Origin: Ceratothoa steindachneri
Lineage: Eukaryota; Arthropoda; Malacostraca; Isopoda; Cymothoidae
Length of the DNA stretch: 64,000 nt
Assembly: GCA_963969495.1 (NCBI GenBank)
Contig: OZ018329.1
Location: 147,620,502 to 147,684,501, forward strand
Reading direction: 5' to 3'
In this document: positions 56,310 through 64,000 of the stretch, piece after piece
How positions within the stretch are numbered: the stretch's first letter is position 1
How the letters are laid out: each line of letters starts with the position of its first letter
Notes under the pieces: model-generated
Seen by the model: only the letters and a program-made list of their open reading frames with translations
Databases searched by the model: none
Told to the model about the DNA's origin: nothing
Translations under genes and position numbers: made by a program

Positions 56310-56450
56310 TTAATTATAAATGATAACTATTATAATAAATGGTAATTGGATTATAAAAAATGATAATTGGATTACAGTAATTGATAATTGGATTATAATA
56401 AATGATAATTGAATAATAATAAATGATGATTGGATTATGACGGAGTTGAA
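56310..56450. repeat. Tandem repeat inside LTR, about 20-bp unit
   Basis: Around six variants of ATGATAATTGGATTATAATA. The matching field in the right LTR is 62520-62645. Confidence 0.8.
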
Positions 56451-56571
56451 TGGGTCTGGTGATCGATGAAGCACAGCCAAGAGAAATGAAACCTCATGGC
56501 TTATTTTAAGACGCTTGAGAGAGCGAGTGTACCAATCTTCCGATTTAGTCAGAGTTACCAACCCTTCGGAA

Positions 56572-56675
<104 letters not shown>

Positions 56676-57121
56676 TAAGAAATAAATAAATATTCACATT
56701 TGTAGGGGTGTAGACCGCTACAAAACTGCCCCACCGAGGGATAGCTCGCCCAACACAAGGTATTTACATAAAATTTAGTCTATATAGTGGCGAGGCCTCC
56801 TTACAACGCATCCAGAACGGGTTATGGTGTCAATTGGCTGACTCGGATTGCGGGTCAGGTGGTGATTAGTAGTGCCACTCGATTGAGGCGGGAGATTGTC
56901 GCGAGCGAAGACCGGAGCGTCGGGTGACGATTGTTCTGGACCTCCCAAAAAGGCGTCTGTCGGGAGTTGCCCGTTGGTCGCTTGGTGTTCTCCAGCTGTT
57001 CTCAAGTGGTTGTGCAACAAAAAGGGATGCGGCAGCAGTTGGGAAGAAGAATTGGGGGTGTAGAGATGGTTAGTGGAGGGTTTGCGAGTAAAGAGATGGG
57101 AGGAAGAGTTGCAGTTTGATT

Positions 57122-58176
57122 TCAAAGAGCCGAAGAAGGGTTAAAAAGTCGGGTTAGTTGGTTGGGAAGTGTTGAAGGAATAGTTGGGTGCGGAAGGTAG
57201 GCTGGGATGACCACTGGACCTCTATTAGTGGAAAAGAAAGGTAGTGGCTGTTCCAGATGAATGGCCTCTATGAAAGTGGGTTTAGGCTGATCGATGGAAA
57301 CCGTATCCTGCTTGGTGCCAAGCTGCAGTACAAAGAATTTCGGCTTCCTGGAGACGACGAGAAAGGGTCCTTCATAGACAGGTTGCAAGGATGTGCGATT
57401 GAAATCGCGGCGGACAAACACATCAGAGCAAGTTGCCATCTCCTTTGGCACAAAGGTTTTCTAATTAGCAGGCACTCTTGTGGCGGTCGGCTTAACCTCA
57501 GACATCACCCGTACTAATTGTGTACGTATGCAGCAGGATGTATGTCGGAAGGAAGAGGACAGCCAGCGAAAGAAAAAAAATGGCCTAGAAAACGAAGTTG
57601 CGTACCATAGACGAGTTTCGCAGCAGAGCAATTCAAATCCTCTTTCAAGGAGGCACGAATTCCCAGGAGAATTAAGGGTAGCTTGTCCACCCAAGTGATG
57701 CTGGGGTCCATGGAGCGTAAGCTTCCCTTAATAGTCCAGTGAAAACGTTCCACCTTAGAGTTACTCTGGGGATGTTAGCTAGTGGTACGGAGACGAAAAG
57801 AGCCAAGCACTGACATGAGTGCATCCCCCTGGTATGATTCATATTGGCTACCTCAATCAGTCCTGATCGTTGATGGGACACCAGAACCAGCAACCCATGC
57901 TGAGACGAAGGCTCGAGTTACAATGGAAGCTCTGATGTCCGGGATAGGAACTGCCTCTGGCCAAGAGGTAAAACGATCGATTATGGAGAGAAGGTAAGTG
58001 CAACCACGCGAAAATGGCAGATGACTAACCAGATCGATGTGAACGACGTCAAAACGTGCCGAATGAAGTGGAAAAGCAGCAATAGGGGACTTTGTGTGAC
58101 GTTGAACCTTTGCGCGTTGACAAGGCAGAGATGCGCGGGTCCATTTGCCCACGTCGGCGTTCATACCTGGCCACAC
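57122..58176 (-). pseudogene. Gypsy-2: integrase
   Basis: Minus strand. 58176-57853: KWTRASLPCQRAKVQRH (end of the zinc region), FDVVHIDLVSHLPFSRGC (first Asp) and VPSTIRTD (second Asp). 57753-57514: MERFHWTIKGSLRSM (catalytic Glu) and KLVYGTQLRF. 57451-57122: SLQPVYEGPFLVVSRKPKFF, the chromodomain-like/SH3 end. Separated by frameshifts. Confidence 0.85.
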
Positions 58177-59812
58177 ATAACGTTGTCTGATGAGCTTGCG
58201 AGTTGCTCGAATGCCAGGGTGAGAGAGCCGTGAGTCTGGTAAAAAATGTGCCGATGGTAAGCGAGAGGAATGAGTGGATGAGGACAGTTAGGCAATGAAT
58301 AGTCAACCAGGATACGCCTGGAGGGACTGTCCGGCAAGTCGATTTCGCAACGATAAGCTGAGAAGAGTGAAACAGTGTTTGCGTGTCTTCATCTTGTTCC
58401 TGGGCAAGCACTATTGTTGCATGATCGATGGGCGCAGTTTGTGAGAGTTGCGTGCCCAAAATCGATGAAATGCGAGAGAGTGCATATGGTAAGACGTTTG
58501 AAGAACCAGGAACGTAGTGAATATCGTTTGTCATCTGCAGGATAAAGCTAAGTTGACGCGTATCAACTGCAGAGTGCACAGAGGAGGTGCCACTAGAGGC
58601 GAGCGCACCAACCAATGGCTTGTGGTCGGTAAAGACAGTAAATTCACGCCCTTCCAAATATTGTTGGAAGTGATGGAGGGTGAGGTATATGCTCGGTAAT
58701 TTGCTGGAAGACGTACTGTACCTCTGTTGGGAAGGAAGAAAAGCCTTAGAGAAGCAGGCGAGAGGTTGCCAAGAGTCACCAACCTTCTGCTGTAGCGTCG
58801 CACCGACATGAGTAGCGGACGCGTCCGAAGAAACGCTTATGGGAGCTCCTGGGCAAGGATGGGCCAGAGTGACAGCGGAAGCCATAGCCTCTTTGGTGCG
58901 AGAAAAACCCTCGCAAGCTTCGGGGGACCAGGGTAGAGAAAGGTTCTTCCTGGACTTGGAAAGCCATTCGTAGAGAGGTTGCATAAAGTAGAAATGAACC
59001 TGTGGTAAAAGTTTACCATCCCACAGAATCTACGAAGTTGCTTTAGCGAAGAAGGTCGGGGGAAAGCCTGGATAACTTCAACTTTGTCCTCAAAAGAACG
59101 AATTCCCTCAGGGGAAATGTAGTGTCCCAAAAAGGAGAGCTGGGTGACAACAAAGATACACTTAGAAGTGTTGAGTACGATACCATACTCATCTAAACGT
59201 GCAAAAACTGGGAAGGTGAGAAAGATGCTCCTCTAAAGACGAAAATGCTATCAGGAGGTCGTCTATATAACAAAATACGAAGGGAAGACCTCTCAGAACC
59301 TGATCCGTAAAGCGCTGGAATGTCGGACCACTGTTACGAAGCTTGTAAGGCATTCGGTTCATGACAAAGGAACCGAATGGAGTGGTGATAGCCGTCTTAG
59401 GGATGTCATCAGGGTGAATCGGGATTTGGTTGAAAGCGCGAACCAAATCGATCCGAGAAAAAATGGAACAACCGAAGAGAGCGGAGTTAAAATCCGATAA
59501 GAAAAGCAGAGGATACCTATCCGGAACTGTACAGGCATTGAGTCGCCTGTAGTCACCTACAGCTCTGAATCCTCCCGGAGTAGACTTAGGTACTACATGA
59601 AGCGGTGAAGCCCATGGGGAGGTGGATGGGGAAGCGATCCCGGCCTCCATCATGAACTCAAATTCCTGCTTCATTAGGGAAAGTCCATCCGGGGCCAGTC
59701 GACGGAGACGTGAGAAAACTGGCCCTCCTACCATCTCTATTATGTTAACTACATTGTGCTTAATAGGTCTGTCATTAGAAGGAGGCAGACAGAGGCTTGG
59801 GAACTCCCGCAA
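58049..59812 (-). pseudogene. Gypsy-2: reverse transcriptase and RNase H
   Basis: Minus strand. 59812-59189: [40 protein letters not shown] (motif A) and [16 protein letters not shown] (catalytic YIDD). 59130-58837: GHYISPEGIRSFEDKVEVI and LRRFCGMVNFYHRFI. 58984-58049: ISVSSDASATHVGATLQQ and EFTVFTDHKPLVGALA (RNase H) and on into the integrase zinc region. Catalytic residues are present; frameshifts at about 59190 and 58850 break it. Confidence 0.88.
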
Positions 59813-59967
59813 AAGTTGCTGGAAGTGGGGAGCAGTTGTAGGGAGACGAAAAGAGAGGAGAGACCTGGTGGAAGGAAAGAATGAACTAGCAACTGTTAAT
59901 GTCGTGGTTCTGTCGATAAGCTTGCGGTGACGAGAATCGACGAGAATGTCGTGCGCGGAAAGAAAAT

Positions 59968-60255
59968 CTAGGGTTTAAATTGGCATGTTGACGTCGGCAA
60001 TGATGAACGTCCATGGGAAAACACGACGTAACCCGAGAGAGAAAGCTCGAGGATACGCCTCCTATAAGTCTTTATGTCCGATGAATTGGCAGGTTTAAGG
60101 ACAAGATCAGAAGAAGTGCAAGCTTTCCCGACTGAAGAGGCTAGAATGAAACTGAGCGCCAGTGTCAACCAGGAAGGAGAAAACAGAGAGTAGGTCATGA
60201 ACACTGAAAGGATGATCGGCCTGTAGAGATGAGGTTGCAGAGGTGACAAACCCAC
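59968..60255 (-). pseudogene. Gypsy-2: protease region
   Basis: Minus strand. In one frame near 60180-60150 the residues LVDTGAQFHSS give the retropepsin DTGA active site; neighbouring stops and a frameshift break it. It sits between Gag and RT as expected. Confidence 0.65.
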
Positions 60256-60275
60256 GTATCACGTGCGAATTCAGT

Positions 60276-61662
60276 TTAAAGTTCCCTGTGCTGACGGTGA
60301 AAATTGGGTATGGGAAACCGTAGAGTTTTGTAAGATTGGAGGTGGTGAGGTAGGGTTAGGTTGAGATTGAGGTGCAAGTTGAGCATTTTGCTGGTAGTTG
60401 CATGGGGCAGAGCATTTTTTGCTTTGGAGCCAAATTTGAGGTGATACCAACAAAAGCATGAAGCCTGAAAGATAGTATGAGCAGAACGACCAGAATGAGG
60501 GTTAAAGTTGTGGTCATGAAATGATGCACGGTAAAAACTGCAAGACTGAACACAGCGGACAGCGTTGTTCCCATAATTAGAATGGTACCAGAAGCTACCC
60601 TGAGAGTTGTCAGGATAGTGGGAATTAGGCCTAGGTTGGAAAGGAAACTGCTGTGCCTCACCTCTTGTGCTGCTGTTTCCTCGTTGGTGTTGCCTTTTTC
60701 GGGAGGAAGAACGACGTCTGACTCCTCCGTCCTGCTCACGATTGTGCTCTCGGTGAAGACACGCTCGCACCTTTAGGGCCCGAATATCTATCTCTATCCT
60801 CTCCAGAACGGATGAAAGACCCGAAGCCTGAGAGGATGCACCCTGAGGAAGTTTTGGTTGGTTGTAAGGAGTCTCGCCTGGTGACCTAACCGGTGAAATG
60901 GATACATATTTGTCGTTTTTAACATTAGAGTTGTATTCATGCAAAGATGTGCTACGCCCCCTATTTACATTACTAAACGTCCTTGTGCCTGTATTCCCCC
61001 AGCTGATGAATGGATTGTTATACAAGGCGTCACCCGCCACTGCCATCTTCTCCACGTTCACAGGGAAGGACATTAGTATAGGGGGTTTAATTTGATCCGG
61101 CATCCCACGCATGAATATTTCTGTTATGAGTGGTTCGAGTTGGTCAAGCTGTTTTCTCTTGGCATGTGCCAGGGCCTTGAGATGGTCCAGAAAGTGTGTG
61201 GGGTACCTGTCCCCCATCTCCTACGTATCAAAAAGGATACGCAGGTCCTCAATTTGTGACCTACCAAATTACTCCATGAACGCCCTCTTGAACTTTCCCC
61301 AAGACCCAGAAATACCCCCATCAAGTAGAAGACGCTTAAAAGTTGTAAAAATACTTAGAGGTAATCTTTGGGCTACAATTATTGTCCTTTGATCCTCAGA
61401 AACTGCCTGGTGTAGGAGGATGAGCTCCACCATTTCTCACCAGCCAATGGGATTTTGTGGGTCGAATGCGGAAGCTGAACCGAAGAGGGAGTGGGGAAGG
61501 GACGTTCTTGGCTGGTAGGCGAATGAGGGAGGATGCTTGCGTGCGCGCCGAACGTGGATGAATACGTCGTTGTTGTTGCAGGGATGGGGGGGATGTTTGG
61601 GTCGTTGTTAATGTGTCCGAAGTTGGGATGTAGCTTGAGGCTCCGTTATAATCCATTTTCAA
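60276..61662 (-). pseudogene. Gypsy-2: Gag
   Basis: Minus strand. The N-terminus is at about 61662 (MDYNGASSYIPTSDTLTTTQ), then HFLDHLKALAHAKRKQLDQL, EPLITEIFMRGMPDQIKPPI and LMSFPVNVEKMAVAGDALYN. These match the conserved end of Gypsy Gag capsid (…LPxxVQ…L…). The region after 60900 is basic, consistent with nucleic-acid binding, but no clean zinc knuckle is visible. Frameshifts between 61400 and 61220. Confidence 0.75.
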
Positions 61663-62004
61663 TAATAATTAAAAAAAAATGTGTGTGTTTATGTACAAAT
61701 TCGATTCACGCGCATAAACATAAAATTTGAAAACAAATTGAAAATTGGTCACTCTTTGTATTTATCACACACAGTATAATATAATTAATTTTATGGAATT
61801 ACTAAGGGATCACTTAAGGATGTTAAAGTCTACTAAGGATTGAAAACGAGCATGTGTCAAAAATCACTCGTGAAAAATAAAAGTCCACGCGAGAAAAAAA
61901 ATGGAACCGAGTGAGGCGGAATGCGCCCTTCGAAAAATACAACACACGTGACAGTGAAAAAAATTTAATTTTACGAATGAATGAATAAATGAATGGGAGA
62001 TAAT

Positions 62005-62024
62005 CGAACTAGCCTGGGCACCAT
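62005..62024 (-). other. Primer-binding-site-like sequence of Gypsy-2
   Basis: On the element strand TGGTGCCCAGGCTAGTTCGA starts a few bases inside the right LTR. TGG followed by a sequence resembling a tRNA 3' end (with a GTTCGA T-loop-like block) is expected of a PBS. The tRNA identity is not established. Confidence 0.45.
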
Positions 62025-62034
62025 TTATAGGTTT

Positions 62035-62778
62035 TAAATGAATATTGCGGTAATATCCTAGATAGCTGTTAGACCACAATAAACATAAAACCTATATTTA
62101 GTTATTCAAAGGAATGAATTGTTAAATGATAACGCGAGTCTAAATTTTGCAGACGAATTTCTTAGGCCTAATCTGGGCGACGTTGGGAAAATGCGTAAAT
62201 TAGAAACAAAGAGTCTTAAGAAAAAATATATATTATTGAACAAACGCAGTTAGATTATTTAAGGGTGAATTTATAAAGTAACAGTTTATGATTGGATTGA
62301 GAATTACACGTGAATTAAATTTGAATGAGTTAACGGAACTTTGGAATGCATAGCCTTTAGCAATAATACATATATAAGGGATTAATGGGAATGGAGCTAC
62401 GAAACTGGATTATAAATAAAATAAAATAAATGGATTTATATAATTGGTAAATGGATATACATAAATGGATTTATAATTGATAAAAATGGTTTGGTATAAT
62501 TATTAAATGATAAATTAAAAATTATAGATGATTACTGTATTATAATAAATGGTAATTGGATTATAACAAATGATAATTGGATTATAGTAAATGAAAATTG
62601 GATTATAATAAATGATAATTGGATTATAATAAATAATAATTGGATTATGACGGAGTTGAATGGGTCTGGTGAACGATGAAGCACAGCTAAGATAAATGTA
62701 GCCTCTTGGCTTATTTTAAGACGCTTGAGAGAGAGAGTGTACCAATCTCCCGATTTAAGTCAGGGTTACCAACCCTTC

Positions 62779-62854
<76 letters not shown>
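62035..62854 (-). mobile_element. Gypsy-2: 5' LTR (right in window), U3 start missing
   Basis: Matches the left LTR from AATGAATATTGCGGTAATAT through the 20-bp tandem repeat to the (AT)n tract (62783-62854). The ~50 bp that follow the tract in the left LTR are absent and replaced by Penelope-like terminal sequence. Confidence 0.85.
62783..62854. repeat. (AT)n microsatellite in right LTR
   Basis: About 72 bp of TA. It ends at the junction with unrelated sequence. Confidence 0.97.
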
Positions 62855-62857
<3 letters not shown>

Positions 62858-62940
62858 TGATGGTGTCATTCCTTGGGAACCTTATTCGTAGCAGAAATAT
62901 GAAGACATATGCGATGGTTACGAACATTTAATTTTCCGGA

Positions 62941-62971
62941 CGTTTCGGTCATTAACGATGACCATCATCAG
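62941..62971 (-). ncRNA. Hammerhead-ribozyme-like core, Penelope-like terminus
   Basis: The minus strand reads CTGATGA, one extra T, GGTCAT-CGTTA-ATGACC (perfect 6-bp stem, 5-base loop), then GAAACG. This is the hammerhead order CUGANGA, stem II, GAAA. Such motifs are known in Penelope-like terminal repeats. The extra T between box and stem, and the lack of an obvious stem I, weaken the case. No RT is found in the remaining 1 kb. Confidence 0.5.
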
Positions 62972-63094
62972 CGAATTCTAAATACAAAGAATTATTTTTA
63001 TAAGAATAACTAAACACAGCAATAAAAAAATACATGACAGGAGTCGAAAATGATAACCGAAAGCAAGAAGTTAAAATGAAATATATAATCCTAA

Positions 63095-63400
63095 ACCGTT
63101 GAAAGCAAATGGGTGAAAATCTATTAATAAGAATTTGATTAATATCGTAAAAAAATAACTAAATTAAATAATAATCCCATGAGTTTAAAATATGCATAAT
63201 AAACATGAATTAAATTCCTATTGAAATACAAAAATTGTAAACTATAGCAATAAAGTCGAAAGCAAAGGATGAAGAAATCGATTAATAAGACTGAGAACAA
63301 AAATTGATTAAATAATCCCATGAGCACTAAATTTGAATAATAAACATGAATCAAGCATTAAGCGGAACACAAGAAATTCACTATAAACCACAGCAAGAAA
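63095..63400. repeat. Tandem duplication, about 145-bp unit
   Basis: GAAAGCAAATGG ... CTATTAATAAGA ... AATAATCCCATGAG ... AATAAACATGAATTAA recurs as GAAAGCAAAGGA ... CGATTAATAAGA ... AATAATCCCATGAG ... AATAAACATGAATCAA. Unknown function; possibly part of the Penelope-like terminus. Confidence 0.65.
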
Positions 63401-64000
63401 GAATTATAAGGGCAGTGCAAACAATCCAAAATAAGTTAGATCAGGGGGTATGTAATCAAAGCGGATATTAATAGATGGAGCGAAGCAAGTTATTCAATAA
63501 AGTTAAATTTTAAGTGATTAAACATTAAATGAATATAAGTAGACTAAGGCACGAAAGGTTAAATATTAAATAATCAATAATGGAGGGGTCAAAGAGGACG
63601 ACTAAAACATTAAATTAAGGAAAAGTCAATCATAAACCAGATCATTTAGATATTAATGGGACAAACTAAAATAGAAATAAATTTTTTTCTCTGCACGAGT
63701 ACTAACCTTATTACGGTGAAGCTGGGAGTAAAAAATCTAAAAGATAAAAATGACAAGGTGTATTACACAAAAAATAAAATTATCTGTGATATTAAAAATT
63801 TATCGATTTTAATGACAAAAATAAAAGAATTAAAAGCAAAAAGCATAGATTTAAATGACAAAAGAGTATTTATACGGAGAAAATATTAAAGTATCTATCT
63901 GTTGAAAACACTTATGAAGCACCCCCGCCTCCCTAAATTATCACATGAAACACAGAAAAAACTAAATTATTTCAATATAATGTTAACTTACCGAGAGGGA
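63401..64000. other. AT-rich, nothing recognised
   Basis: A 77-codon plus-strand ORF (63656-63889) is rich in Lys/Ile/Asn, as expected of random AT-rich DNA. Confidence 0.5.

Noticed and set aside
61996..62024. tRNA-like stretch ATCGAACTAGCCTGGGCACCA
   Set aside because: Only the 3' third of a tRNA is imitated and its position beside the LTR fits a primer-binding site; no acceptor, D or anticodon arm is present.

Overview
This is a eukaryotic, almost certainly metazoan and probably arthropod, genomic window (a crustacean is plausible). It is AT-rich and dense in (AT)n microsatellites. The only host gene I can recognise is CDK5, on the minus strand. Its first five coding exons lie between 30158 and 251, with consensus GT/AG junctions and matching phases, and the gene continues past the left edge. 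The predicted residues resemble insect CDK5 (for example the segment DSLNGEID), which is why I favour an arthropod. The introns are 14.7, 5.7, 7.5 and 1.5 kb and are filled with transposable elements (TEs).

Region 1-30 kb (CDK5 introns): several copies of one I-clade-like LINE family (copy A 3.3-8.1 kb, 3' fragment A' 8.4-9.2 kb, copy B 11-14.1 kb, copy C 15.8-18 kb), all on the minus strand, the same sense as CDK5. Copy A carries an 18 x 33-bp in-frame minisatellite at its ORF2 C-terminus. Next come Penelope-like elements (18.5-19.5, 20.7-21.8 and 24.4-25.1 kb), a nearly complete Tc1 element with a candidate intron in its transposase (22.6-24.3 kb), decayed Tc1/mariner copies (10.1, 25.2-26.9 and 27.5-28.9 kb), a 300-bp nested retroposon with an 11-bp target duplication, and a candidate TTAA-flanked MITE.

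Region 30-64 kb (no host gene recognised): CR1-type LINE fragments, one pair arranged like a twin-priming inversion; a decayed Gypsy element (33.2-36.7 kb); a second I-like LINE (37.0-44.8 kb) split by a 2.7-kb CR1; an L2/CR1-like LINE (45.1-47.0 kb) split by another CR1 with a 9-bp target duplication; a young I-clade LINE with an uninterrupted 1272-codon ORF2 (47.2-50.97 kb); another CR1 (52.7-54.7 kb); and a Gypsy element with two recognisable LTRs (55.8-62.9 kb), the right one joined at an (AT)n tract to a Penelope/hammerhead-like terminus.

Apart from CDK5, a neuronal kinase, the sequence records layered TE invasion. (AT)n tracts repeatedly form the boundaries of inserted elements. I found no prokaryotic features, CRISPR arrays, rRNA or convincing tRNA genes. 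No new protein-coding system is evident. The most unusual items are the 300-bp retroposon built around a duplicated LINE 5'-UTR module, the hammerhead-like folds beside (AT)n tracts, the minisatellite born inside a LINE ORF, and the candidate Tc1 intron. All identifications were made by reading; no database search was run.
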